Assembly: GCA_029263035.1 (NCBI GenBank)
Contig: JAJCYF010000069.1
Location: 1 to 26,201 of the forward strand
Direction: 5' to 3'
Origin: Actinomycetes bacterium
Lineage (GTDB): Bacteria > Actinomycetota > CADDZG01 > JAHWKV01
Length of the DNA stretch: 26,201 bases
The position numbers and the translations under genes were made by a program. The number at the start of each line of letters is the position of its first letter. Position 1 is the stretch's first letter. This document shows positions 14,822 through 22,217 of this stretch, piece after piece. Below the pieces are notes generated by a model. That model saw only the letters and a program-made list of their open reading frames with translations. It was not told where the DNA came from and searched no databases.

Positions 14822-16576
14822 GTGCTGGACACCACCCATCGTCGAGTTGGTCTGCTGATTGCCCTGGCTGCGTTTCTAGGGCTGGCGGGAGGCGGTGCCG
14901 CCTGGGTGCTTCTTAAGTTGATTGGTCTGTTGACCAACCTGGCCCTCTTCCATCGCTGGGCCACCGAGGTCCCTTCATTCGCCGGATGGCAGCCCAACTG
15001 GACCCTGGTTCCGGTTGCTGCAGCCGGCGGCCTTGTCGTGTCACTGCTCGCTCTCAAGTGGCCGGCCATCCGGGGTCACGGCATCCCCGAGACCATGGAG
15101 GCGGTTTTAACCCGGCACAGCAAGATCGCGCCGGGCGTCGCATTCGCCAAACCCGCCTCGGCTGCCATTGCGATCGGAACCGGCGGTCCATTCGGGGCGG
15201 AGGGACCGATCATCGTCACCGGTGGGGCAATCGGCTCGCTCATGGGTCAGGTGCTGCATGTGTCGCCTGCCGAGCGCAAGATCCTTCTGGCATGCGGTGC
15301 TGCAGCGGGAATGGCAGCAACCTTCGGCGCTCCCATTGCCGCGGTCGTCCTGGCGATTGAGCTGCTCTTATTTGAGTTCTCCAGCCGGGCCCTGATCCCG
15401 TTGATCGTCTCCTCGAGTATTGCGGCAGGGGTACATTCGCTCCTTCAGGAGCCCGGACCGCTCTTCTCTGTGCCCGTGCACGACTATTCCGGGTTGAGCA
15501 AGCTCCCCGCATTCGCCCTTGTCGGAGTCCTCTGCGGTCTGCTGGCGGTCGTGATCGCCAGGGGTCTGTTCTTCACCGAGGAGCTTTACCGCAGGCTGCC
15601 GGTAGGTGAATTCTGGCATCCGGTCATCGGTGCTGTGGGGTTCTCTCTCATCGGGCTTGCCTTCCCGCGGGTTCTGGGTGTGGGCTATGACGCCATCGGT
15701 GACATCCTTCACAACCGCCTCGCACTCGCCGCCCTGCTCACCCTTGGACTGGCAAAGTTGGTCGCCTGGTGGATAGCCCTCGGATCGGGTACCTCCGGCG
15801 GCACACTGGCGCCCATGTTGCTTATCAGCGGATGCTTCGGCGGGGTGGTCGGAGTAATGGCCGAAACCTGGCTTCCCTGGCTGAATCTATCCCCGGGAGC
15901 CGTGGCGTTGGTATCCATGGCGGCAACTTTCGGCGCCGCCACAGGTGCCACCTTCGCCGCAATCGTCTTTCTTTTCGAACTGACCGGCGACTATCAGGTG
16001 ATCCTCCCGCTGATGATTGCCACCGTCATTGCCAGCTTTGTCTCCCGGGGATTGATGGCCGAGACCCTAATGACGGAGAAGCTCGCTCGGCGGGGCCTGA
16101 AGGTCGGGAGGGCATTCGAGGTTGATGTCTTCGGCAACACCATGGTGCGGGATGCCATGACCACACGGGTCCATACCCTTGCCGCGGACGCCACGGTCGC
16201 CCAGGCCCGCATTGCTCTTCAGCTCAGCAATCATCACGCCTATCCACTGGTCGACGAGGAGGGCCGTTGCGCCGGCCTGACAACCCGTACCGACCTGCTC
16301 CTCGATACCTCCAACCCGGTTACCGAGTTGGTGTCGGAGATCTGTAACGACGACCCGGTGGCGGTGCGGGACAGCGACACCCTCGCCTACGCTTTGGAAT
16401 TGATGCTCGCCGAGGGGGTGGAGCAGTTGGTTGTGTTGAACTCCGAAGCGCGGTTCGCCGGGATCTGTACACGAACCGACGTCTTGAAAGTCCGATTGGG
16501 CAAAGTCGAGCAGGAGAAGCGCCAGACCGGTTGGCTTGCGGCGCGCCGGCGGACCCCGGTGGACCAAGTCTCTTAA
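14822..16576 (+). CDS. ClC-family chloride channel/transporter with C-terminal CBS pair
   Basis: Membrane protein of 584 residues. The ClC core spans about 1-430 with signature segments GHGIPE (85-90), GAEGP with the gating Glu127, and GTSGGTLAPMLLISG. Two CBS domains follow, beginning near VRDAMTTRVHTLAAD and VSEICNDDPVAVRDSD; such domains often sense adenine nucleotides. The residue aligning with the proton glutamate (E203) of the E. coli exchanger is Leu181 (AIELLL), and the selectivity motif GSGIP reads GHGIP. It could therefore be a channel or an antiporter with altered coupling, and the anion is uncertain. The GTG at 14822 follows an AAAAGGAG ribosome site; an upstream in-frame ATG would overlap marR and the operator. 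It is divergent from marR and probably shares its operator. Confidence 0.92.
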   Translation: MLDTTHRRVGLLIALAAFLGLAGGGAAWVLLKLIGLLTNLALFHRWATEVPSFAGWQPNWTLVPVAAAGGLVVSLLALKWPAIRGHGIPETMEAVLTRHSKIAPGVAFAKPASAAIAIGTGGPFGAEGPIIVTGGAIGSLMGQVLHVSPAERKILLACGAAAGMAATFGAPIAAVVLAIELLLFEFSSRALIPLIVSSSIAAGVHSLLQEPGPLFSVPVHDYSGLSKLPAFALVGVLCGLLAVVIARGLFFTEELYRRLPVGEFWHPVIGAVGFSLIGLAFPRVLGVGYDAIGDILHNRLALAALLTLGLAKLVAWWIALGSGTSGGTLAPMLLISGCFGGVVGVMAETWLPWLNLSPGAVALVSMAATFGAATGATFAAIVFLFELTGDYQVILPLMIATVIASFVSRGLMAETLMTEKLARRGLKVGRAFEVDVFGNTMVRDAMTTRVHTLAADATVAQARIALQLSNHHAYPLVDEEGRCAGLTTRTDLLLDTSNPVTELVSEICNDDPVAVRDSDTLAYALELMLAEGVEQLVVLNSEARFAGICTRTDVLKVRLGKVEQEKRQTGWLAARRRTPVDQVS

Positions 16577-16600
16577 GCCGAGGCCATTTCGCCTTTGTCC

Positions 16601-16628
16601 TTGTGTTGCCACTTTGGGTGGCTACAAT
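16601..16628 (+). promoter_or_regulatory. Probable housekeeping promoter of the small membrane protein gene
   Basis: TTGTGT (16601-16606) and TACAAT (16623-16628) are good -35 and -10 candidates with a 16-bp spacer. Transcription would start about 7 bp after the -10, almost exactly at the ATG at 16639, implying a leaderless or nearly leaderless message. This placement is the reason for choosing that start codon. Confidence 0.55.
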
Positions 16629-16638
16629 GGCTTTACCT

Positions 16639-16875
16639 ATGAATGACAACCCGGACTGGCGTGCCGAGATGGAAAAGGCCAAGCAGGAGCTTGGCTCCCC
16701 CGGGCTGCTCGCCGCCTACTGGGGCGGTACCGTGGTGGTTCTTCTGGGAGGTTCGCTGCTGCTGGGCGGGATACCGGGGCCGCTGGGTCTGATCATCAAC
16801 ATCGTCATCATCATGCTGGCCGCCGTGCCCATCGCTCTGGGAGCCGGCTGGCTCAAGGCCCGCAAAAGCTCCTAG
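16639..16875 (+). CDS. Small two-helix membrane protein of unknown function
   Basis: Hypothetical protein of 78 residues. It has a short charged amphipathic N-terminus (MNDNPDWRAEMEKAKQEL), two hydrophobic helices (about 25-40 and 47-70) separated by GGIPGPLG, and a short basic end (KARKSS). Both termini are predicted to be on the same side of the membrane. The ATG at 16639 lies about 10 bp after a TACAAT box; an ATG at 16627 overlaps that box and is less likely. No family is recognised. Its stop overlaps the stop of the convergent small ORF by 4 bp (CTAG). Confidence 0.65.
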   Translation: MNDNPDWRAEMEKAKQELGSPGLLAAYWGGTVVVLLGGSLLLGGIPGPLGLIINIVIIMLAAVPIALGAGWLKARKSS

Positions 16876-17036
16876 GAGCCGGAACCGAAAACCGTTCCGA
16901 CCTGGGTTTGATCCAACTCCTCATCCATCCCCGGAGTGTCGGCGATCAACGGATCGACCTCGGGGTTCTTTCGGCGTAACTCCTCGCGCCTGCGGTCAAG
17001 CTCCGCCATCGTCGGGTCGTCCTCAGGCTCGGGCAC
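16872..17036 (-). CDS. Small acidic protein downstream of glgB, unknown function
   Basis: Open frame of 54 residues starting at a GTG that overlaps the glgB stop as TAGTG, or at an ATG nine codons in (17009). The sequence is highly charged, with an RRREELRRK helix-like stretch followed by an acidic, probably unstructured tail (DPLIADTPGMDEELD). No conserved domain is recognised. The tight overlap with glgB suggests re-initiation from the glgB message. The stop shares CTAG with the convergent membrane protein gene, so this stretch has no non-coding base if both genes are real. Moderate support only. Confidence 0.5.
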   Translation of the reverse strand: MPEPEDDPTMAELDRRREELRRKNPEVDPLIADTPGMDEELDQTQVGTVFGSGS

Positions 17037-19276
17037 TACTGACCCTCGGGAACCAGCCAGACGACTCCCAGCGGCGGGATGGTGACCTCTGCGGAGTGGG
17101 GGAGCCAGTGCCAGCCCTCGTCTCCCGCCCACACGCCCCCGCCGTTGCCGGTGTTGGAGCCGAAGAACCCTTCGGCGTCGCTGTTGAGAACCTCTCGCCA
17201 GGCGCCGCCCTTGGGAAGTCCCAGCCGGTAGCCCGGGCGGGGTAGGGGCGACAGGTTGGCCACGCAGGCCAGAACCCGGCTGCCGTCGGCGGAGTAGCGG
17301 AGGAATGCCGCAACGTTGGAGTCGGCGTCGGCCCCCTGTATCCACTGGAAGCCGCCCTCCTCGAAGTCCTTCTCCCACAACGCGGGTTCGTCGACGTAGG
17401 CCCGGTTGAGCTCGCGGACCAACTTCTGCACGCCGGAGTGCTCCGGGAACTGCAGCAGGTGCCAGTCGACGCTGCGGTCGTGGCTCCACTCGTCGGATTG
17501 GGCTATCTCGCACCCCTGGAACAAAAGCTGCTTGCCCGGGTGGGCCCACATCCATGCGAACAGCGCCCGCAGGTTGGCGGCCTTCTGCCAGCGGTCCCCT
17601 GGCATCTTGTTGAGCAGGGACCCCTTGCCGTGAACCACCTCGTCGTGGCTGAGCGGCAGGATGAAGTTCTCGGTGAACGCGTAGAGCAGGCTGAAGGTGA
17701 GGTCGTTGTGGTGGTAGCGGCGGTGGATGGGGTCCTCGGAGAAGTAGGCGAGGGTGTCGTGCATCCAGCCCATGTTCCACTTGAACCCGAACCCCAGGCC
17801 CCCGGCGTAGGTGGGCCGTGAGACGCCCGGCCATGCGGTGGACTCCTCGGCAGCCATGATGACGCCGGGGTGCTTGGCGTAGACCAGCTCGTTCAACTCT
17901 TTGAGGAACGACACCGCTTCGAGGTTTTCCCGCCCGCCGAACTCGTTGGGGACCCATTCTCCGGGTTCCCGGGAGTAGTCGAGGTAGAGCATCGAGGCCA
18001 CGCCGTCCACCCGGATGCCGTCGGCGTGGAACTCCTCCAGCCAGTACAGGGCGTTGGCCAGCAGGAAGTTGCGGACCTCTCCCCGGCCGTAGTTGAAGAT
18101 CAGGGTGCCCCAGTCCTGGTGGGCGCCCTTGCGGGGATCCTCGTGCTCGTAGAGGGCGGTACCGTCGAAGCGGGCCAGCGCCCACTCATCCCGGGGAAAG
18201 TGGCCCGGGACCCAGTCCAGGATCACGCCGACGCCCTGTTCATGCAGCGCATTGACCAGCGCCCGGAAGTCGTCGGGGGAGCCGAAGCGAGAGGTGGGGG
18301 CGTAGTAGCCGCTGACCTGGTAGCCCCAGGAGCCGCTGAACGGGTGCTCGGCCACCGGCATGAACTCGACGTGGGTGAACCCCAGGTCCTTCACATATCC
18401 CGGCAGCTCGGCCGCCAGCTCCTTGTAGGTCAGCGGGCGGGCACCGTCCTCCGGCTTGCGCTTCCATGAACCCAGGTGCATCTCGTAGATCGACACCGGC
18501 TGGGCGAGTGCGCTGTCGGCATCCCGCCGGGCGATCCACTCGGCGTCCGACCACTTGAACGAGCACTCGGTGACGATGCTTGAGGTCCCCGGGGGAAGTT
18601 CGGCGGCGAAGGCAAACGGGTCGGCCTTGGTCGTCAGGTGGCCGGCTGCGTTCAGGATTTCGAACTTGTACAGGTCGCCGGGGCGAATTCCCGGGATGAA
18701 GATCTCCCAGATGCCCGAACTGCCGAGCGAGCGCATCGGGTGGATGCGGCCGTCCCACAGGTTGAAGCTGCCGACGGCCCGCACCGAGCGGGCGTTGGGG
18801 GCCCACACTGCGAACGAGGTTCCGGCGATGCCCTGGTGGACCCGGGGGTGCGCTCCCATGACGTTCCACAGGTCATGGTGGCGGCCCTCGCCGTGCAGGA
18901 ACACGTCCAGCTCGCCGACGGTGGGGAGAAAACGGTAGGGGTCGTCGATGGTGAGCACGGTGCCGTCCGGGTACTCGGTTTGGAGCAGGTAGGGCTCGGG
19001 GTTGTCCCACGCCGGCGTCGCCTGGGCGATAAAGACGCCGTCTTCGAGTTGCTTCATCTCGGCCGGCTTGGCGCCGGGGACCAGGACCCGCATCTTCGAC
19101 GCTCCCGGGCGGTAGGCGCTGACGTAGGAACGACCGTCGGCGACGTGGTGCCCGAGGACGGAATGGGGGTCATGGTGTTCGCCTCTGGCCACCAATGCCA
19201 GGTCCGCCGAGAAGGTGCTGGGGACTTTGGTTTGGCCGTTGGTGGAGGCTTTGGACGCGCTCGTTGTCGACTTCAC
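17036..19276 (-). CDS. glgB: 1,4-alpha-glucan branching enzyme (GH13)
   Basis: Cuts alpha-1,4 glucan chains and re-attaches them through alpha-1,6 links during glycogen synthesis. The protein is 746 residues, the usual size. It has an N-terminal GEHHDPHSVLG segment, a CBM48 domain (FAVWAPNARSVRAVGSFN), the GH13 barrel with the nucleophile Asp424 in GIRVDGV, acid/base Glu477 in MAAEEST and Asp545 in LSHDEVVHG, and a C-terminal beta domain. The spacing of these three residues equals that in the E. coli enzyme. The GTG at 19276 is directly abutted by GGAAGGA with no spacer, so the true start may be a few codons in, but upstream of GEHHDPH. No other glg gene is in the window. It diverges from the second VapBC module. 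Confidence 0.95.
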   Translation of the reverse strand: MKSTTSASKASTNGQTKVPSTFSADLALVARGEHHDPHSVLGHHVADGRSYVSAYRPGASKMRVLVPGAKPAEMKQLEDGVFIAQATPAWDNPEPYLLQTEYPDGTVLTIDDPYRFLPTVGELDVFLHGEGRHHDLWNVMGAHPRVHQGIAGTSFAVWAPNARSVRAVGSFNLWDGRIHPMRSLGSSGIWEIFIPGIRPGDLYKFEILNAAGHLTTKADPFAFAAELPPGTSSIVTECSFKWSDAEWIARRDADSALAQPVSIYEMHLGSWKRKPEDGARPLTYKELAAELPGYVKDLGFTHVEFMPVAEHPFSGSWGYQVSGYYAPTSRFGSPDDFRALVNALHEQGVGVILDWVPGHFPRDEWALARFDGTALYEHEDPRKGAHQDWGTLIFNYGRGEVRNFLLANALYWLEEFHADGIRVDGVASMLYLDYSREPGEWVPNEFGGRENLEAVSFLKELNELVYAKHPGVIMAAEESTAWPGVSRPTYAGGLGFGFKWNMGWMHDTLAYFSEDPIHRRYHHNDLTFSLLYAFTENFILPLSHDEVVHGKGSLLNKMPGDRWQKAANLRALFAWMWAHPGKQLLFQGCEIAQSDEWSHDRSVDWHLLQFPEHSGVQKLVRELNRAYVDEPALWEKDFEEGGFQWIQGADADSNVAAFLRYSADGSRVLACVANLSPLPRPGYRLGLPKGGAWREVLNSDAEGFFGSNTGNGGGVWAGDEGWHWLPHSAEVTIPPLGVVWLVPEGQ

Positions 19277-19375
19277 TCCTTCCGTCCTACCCGGGATGTC
19301 ACCCTACCAATCATCTTGCTGGGGCCTTGGCGGCGTTTCCACATCGGAGTTCGCTGCATTTCGGGTGTGATGTAT

Positions 19376-19408
19376 GTGGTGCGTTAACATTGACATCATG
19401 CGCACCAC
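19376..19408. promoter_or_regulatory. Inverted repeat and leaderless promoter of the second VapBC pair
   Basis: Perfect 8-bp arms GTGGTGCG (19376-19383) and CGCACCAC (19401-19408) flank a TAACAT -10 candidate (19385-19390) and the ATG at 19398. Arms separated by 17 bp around promoter and start codon would suit a tetrameric VapBC complex repressing its own gene. The ATG sits 7-8 bp after the -10, so the message is probably leaderless. Confidence 0.5.
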
Positions 19409-19652
19409 TCTGGCCATCGATGATCAGCTGCTCGCCGCAGCCAAGGATCGGGCGCGCCGGCTTGGGGTCACATTGGGCAGCGTCGTGAACTCCGCCCTTC
19501 GCCGGGAGCTGGCCGCAGATGAGGTTTCCGAGCGTCCTCCGGTTCCGGTTTTCCGGGGTGGCTCAGGACCCCGGGCGGGTGTCGATCTGCGGTCAAACCG
19601 GAGTCTGTCGGAAATTCTGGACGAGGACGTGAACCTCAACAAGCGGCGCTGA
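19398..19652 (+). CDS. vapB: VapB-type antitoxin (second module)
   Basis: Antitoxin of about 84 residues with an N-terminal ribbon-helix-helix-like segment (MRTTLAIDDQLLAAAKDRA followed by GVTLGSVVNSALRREL) for DNA binding. The Pro-rich middle and the acidic end (SLSEILDEDVNLNKRR) would bind the toxin. The ATG at 19398 lies next to a -10-like box and inside an inverted repeat; an upstream in-frame codon at 19374 would start before the promoter and is rejected. The toxin gene begins 2 bp after its stop. It differs clearly from the first VapB, so the two modules are not recent duplicates. Confidence 0.85.
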   Translation: MRTTLAIDDQLLAAAKDRARRLGVTLGSVVNSALRRELAADEVSERPPVPVFRGGSGPRAGVDLRSNRSLSEILDEDVNLNKRR

Positions 19653-19654
19653 CA

Positions 19655-20083
19655 GTGCTTCTTCTCGACGTCAATCTGCTGCTCGCCGCCCACCGTGAGG
19701 ACCACCCCGACCATGCCCTGGTCAGGCGGTGGTTCGATGAGTTCCTTGAGAAGGAGGAGAGTTTTACGGTTCCGGCGATGATCTGGGCCTCCTTCCTGAG
19801 GCTGGCGACCAATCGCCGGATCTTTTCTGTGCCGACTCCCCTGAACGACGCTTTCGAGTTTGTTGAAGCCGTCGTTGGGCAGCCGAATCATCTCGCTATT
19901 CGCCCCGGCGCCCGCCATCTGGACCTGGTCAAACGGCTCTGCGTGGAAGGCGATGCTGTCGGGGACCTGGTTCCGGACGCAGTCATCGCTGCTCTTGCCC
20001 TGGAGCATGGCGCGTCGGTGGCCACGCTCGACCGAGACTTTGCCCGATTCACCTCGGTCAAACATCTGAATCCCCTGGATTAA
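19655..20083 (+). CDS. vapC: VapC-type PIN-domain toxin (second module)
   Basis: PIN-domain ribonuclease of 142 residues starting at a GTG. The motifs are LLLDVNLLLAAH with Asp5, WASFLRLATNRRIF in the second helix, VPDAVIAALALEHGAS with the third acidic residue, and VATLDRDFARF with the fourth. The FLRLATN form belongs to a recognisable VapC subgroup in which the usual second Glu is replaced by Ser. The stop TAA overlaps the end of an open frame on the opposite strand by 3 bp. This is the last gene of host-like composition before the low-GC block. Confidence 0.9.
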   Translation: MLLLDVNLLLAAHREDHPDHALVRRWFDEFLEKEESFTVPAMIWASFLRLATNRRIFSVPTPLNDAFEFVEAVVGQPNHLAIRPGARHLDLVKRLCVEGDAVGDLVPDAVIAALALEHGASVATLDRDFARFTSVKHLNPLD

Positions 20084-20319
20084 CAGAGCAGCAGTTCCAG
20101 GTCGTCCGGCCTATCGGTGGATCTCCAGCATAAGGACCGCTCAACGGCATTGGCGGCTGCAACGGTGCGGTCCCACGTCGATCCCTCTTCGGCCCGATAA
20201 AGTTTTTCCCGAATCCCAAAGTTTCCCTTAACGGTCCGTCTTTCATGTCGAAACGTCGGAGGGGCTGCCCGCCATCTAACAGGATGGTCGGTCGAAACGC
20301 TTGGGAGGCTACACAGGCT
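20080..20319 (-). other. Unrecognised open frame without start codon, possible gene remnant
   Basis: Within the 407-bp gap 20084-20490, a minus-strand frame stays open for 79 codons and reads like protein (segments GIREKLYRAEEGSTWDRTV and ANAVERSLCW). It ends DDLELLLC and a TAA that overlaps the vapC stop. It has no ATG, GTG or TTG after the upstream stop, so it would be a 5'-truncated remnant. The ending closely matches the DDLELLLS end of the SNF2 gene 3.5 kb away. No family is recognised. The rest of the gap holds only a perfect hairpin with arms CCGGCCA/TGGCCGG (20406-20430) and no T-run. Confidence 0.3.
20087..20111. repeat. Left copy of island-bounding direct repeat
   Basis: These 25 bp (AGCAGCAGTTCCAGGTCG followed by TCCGGCC) match 23604-23629 at all but one substitution and one single-base gap. 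The copy begins 4 bp after the vapC stop, where base composition changes. On the minus strand both copies read DDLELLL plus one residue and a stop, so this looks like a duplicated 3' end of the SNF2 gene. Confidence 0.5.
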
Positions 20320-20490
20320 TCATGAATACTAATGGTGCTCACATACGAGAGGGTCGCGTGCGGACTTGGCTCTTATAGTTGCCGCAATTGAAAGTACAGA
20401 AATAGCCGGCCACGGTTCACTGATGGCCGGAACGGTGGGACAAGCAGCGCATCTGACCTTTTCCGTCTGCTATTCGATTGCAGAATCACT

Positions 20491-20967
20491 TTGATTGAGG
20501 ACCGCACCGAAATCTCGGGAACCATGCATTGGCCTATCGCACTCCTATTCTTAGGAGGGCCTCCAGTCGTATTCTTAACTTGCTTTTGGGGGGCAATTAG
20601 CTATCTCCTATTAGGCGGTTCGCCCTATCGTCCGGAAATGCCCTACATCATTGTCGGGCTTACCGCCACGCTTTTATTTATGACCCCGCTCGTCATTTTC
20701 TTCCGTAAAGTATCTATCTCAAGCAGAGCAATCATCGGGCACCGATTCCTGGGGCCGAGCAAGAAAATCCCTTGGGATGATGTAACAAAGATTGAGATGA
20801 ACACATTAAATAGTTCTGAAGGCTCCATGCAGAGTCTGCGAATTACCTCAAAGAGAGGCCCGAGCATCGTTTTCCAGAGCGTTTTCTCTAACTTTGACAA
20901 CCTCGTGGCCGCCGTCGAAGCCCGTAGCCCCGTCAACGTACTTCAGAACCCTCCTGGTCAGATATAG
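20491..20967 (+). CDS. Island gene 1: two-helix membrane protein with PH-like cytosolic domain
   Basis: Protein of up to 158 residues. Two hydrophobic helices (about 16-37 and 52-70, the second ending TPLVIFFRK) are followed by a beta-rich soluble domain: VSISSRAIIGHRFLG, KIPWDDVTKIEMN, SLRITSKRGPSIVFQS and SNFDNLVAAVEARSP. Two helices followed by a small beta domain with a final helix resembles bacterial PH-domain membrane proteins (bPH/DUF304-like), but this is a resemblance only. The start is uncertain: TTG at 20491 or ATG at 20524, both with weak ribosome sites. It is closest to island gene 3 (about 40% identical by eye over the last 80 residues). GC content is visibly lower than in the flanking genes. 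Function unknown. Confidence 0.72.
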   Translation: MIEDRTEISGTMHWPIALLFLGGPPVVFLTCFWGAISYLLLGGSPYRPEMPYIIVGLTATLLFMTPLVIFFRKVSISSRAIIGHRFLGPSKKIPWDDVTKIEMNTLNSSEGSMQSLRITSKRGPSIVFQSVFSNFDNLVAAVEARSPVNVLQNPPGQI

Positions 20968-21112
20968 CATCACTGCGGATTAGAAATTCGCAGTTCTCCA
21001 CCTGATCCTGAACTTGCCACAACTATTTAGAGCATTTTTCTACCAGTGAACGCCCAGGAGAGTACGCCGAGTAACCTTTAGCAGGCATCATTGCCTACCT
21101 GGGAGGTTTCGG

Positions 21113-21598
21113 TTGAGCAGCCCATGGACGCCGGTGGTGACCGGTAGCCAATCAGCAGCTGTCGGAGTCCTTCTTAGAGGCCTTCCCGCCGTTGTGTTCG
21201 TAACAATCATCGGTGTAGAGACGAGAAGCTATCTCCTCGTTGGATGGACGTCTCTCCAAGATGCGCTTGTCCTGTGCCTGGTTCCAGGAGTCATGCTGCT
21301 CATGGCGACACTGATAGTGAGAGCGGTCGAGGTGTCTTCCGCCGGGATCGTCGTGCGGTACTACCTTGGTCGAAAGGTGGCCATAGCGTGGCAAGAAATC
21401 AAGGTTGCAGAGCTCTTCACCGTCTACTCGCCTCAAGAATCAAGGCGAACCGCCCGGATCGAGCCCATTCGCGGAAGGAGGGTTGCCTTCACCAGCAACC
21501 TGTCGAACTTCGACAGCCTGTTAACCCAAGTCGAGATGAACGCGCCGTCGGGCGTAGTTAGGCATGCGCCAAGGCAGAGGGGGGCACTGGAACTCTGA
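21113..21598 (+). CDS. Island gene 2: two-helix membrane protein with PH-like cytosolic domain
   Basis: Protein of 161 residues starting at a TTG 7 bp after a GGGAGG ribosome site. Hydrophobic helices lie at about 16-36 and 50-68; the soluble part reads VRAVEVSSAGIVVRYYLG, AIAWQEIKVAELF, RGRRVAFTSNLSNFDSLLTQVE. It shares the same plan and the SNFD motif with its neighbours and is closest to island gene 4 (VRAV, RGRxVAxT, LF after the tryptophan strand). It starts 145 bp after gene 1 with no terminator seen between them, so the two could be co-transcribed. No family is recognised with certainty. Confidence 0.75.
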   Translation: MSSPWTPVVTGSQSAAVGVLLRGLPAVVFVTIIGVETRSYLLVGWTSLQDALVLCLVPGVMLLMATLIVRAVEVSSAGIVVRYYLGRKVAIAWQEIKVAELFTVYSPQESRRTARIEPIRGRRVAFTSNLSNFDSLLTQVEMNAPSGVVRHAPRQRGALEL

Positions 21599-21832
21599 CC
21601 AATTTTCATCTATCCAGATGTCGATACCGACTCGACCGGGACCACCATCTACACCCCTGGACGAGCTGTACAGCCCGTCTTCGATCACCATGCCGGGAAG
21701 CAAGGTGGTCGGCTACCTCTACGACCCGGCGGCGAACCGGAGCCGATCGCATCTCGGAGCGTTTGACCCAACAACCGGCCTAAGGACAAAGTGGTCTTGA
21801 ACGCATCTCCGGGTTGGGGTTGACCCGGTACG
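21599..21832. other. Decayed coding sequence between the two cassettes
   Basis: No intact gene is seen from 21599 to 22217. In the first part, one plus-strand frame reads DTDSTGTTIYTPG (about 21617-21655) and another then reads KVVGYLYDPAANRSR and FDPTTGLRTKW up to a stop near 21800. The switch between two protein-like frames suggests a frameshifted fragment. The YLYDPAANRS piece faintly recalls RHS/YD repeats, but this is too short to assign. Confidence 0.25.
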
Positions 21833-21930
21833 TGGACACTTTGAGACTAGGACGACCAGTCCTGGAAAGGAAAGTGTTCATGCCTGGCAAGAAGCCACCC
21901 TACCCACCCTGAATTTCGAGCAGAAGGCGA
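21833..21930 (+). mobile_element. Relic of the left end of an IS3-type insertion sequence
   Basis: TGGACACTTTGAGACTAGGA at 21833 resembles an IS3-family terminal inverted repeat. A good ribosome site (GGAAAGG) leads to an ATG at 21880 encoding MPGKKPPYPP, and one base out of frame comes EFRAEG; joined, this is the N-terminus typical of IS3 OrfA (basic start, then YPPEFRAEA). The frame is broken within 11 codons and no later transposase sequence is found, so only the left end survives. From about 21930 to the next ribosome site near 22206 nothing recognisable is seen. Confidence 0.6.
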
Positions 21931-22217
21931 CTGATTTCGGAGAAGGGTCGCAAAGATCGTTATTCAGAATCAGTTTCCTAACTTCGATCTAATTGTGAAG
22001 CGCTGCTGACCAGTCCCCGGTTCGGAGATTGCCTGCCTGTGATTTGCCTAACACTCGCCTCGGAATTGCATCCTGATCTGGGCCGCCGGAGGAGCAGCCT
22101 TCGGGAGTGGAGTTCTAGCCTGGGAAGAGTCACTCCGCCATGACGGCGCAACTTGGCGGATTTGTCCACTTCGTGTTCTCGGTTTGTTATGCCGCCGCAG
22201 AAGCCGAAGGAGGCTAA

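Noticed and set aside
16872..18185. Extension of the small acidic ORF back to 18185 as a 437-residue protein
   Set aside because: Upstream of 17036 the frame is a low-complexity Arg/Pro/Gly shadow of glgB; only the last 54 codons look like protein.
10342..20083. The two VapBC modules as a recent duplication of each other
   Set aside because: The antitoxins and toxins belong to visibly different subfamilies and differ in the second catalytic residue.
20406..20430. CCGGCCA/TGGCCGG hairpin as an intrinsic terminator
   Set aside because: The stem is perfect, but the loop is 11 bases and no T-run follows on either strand.
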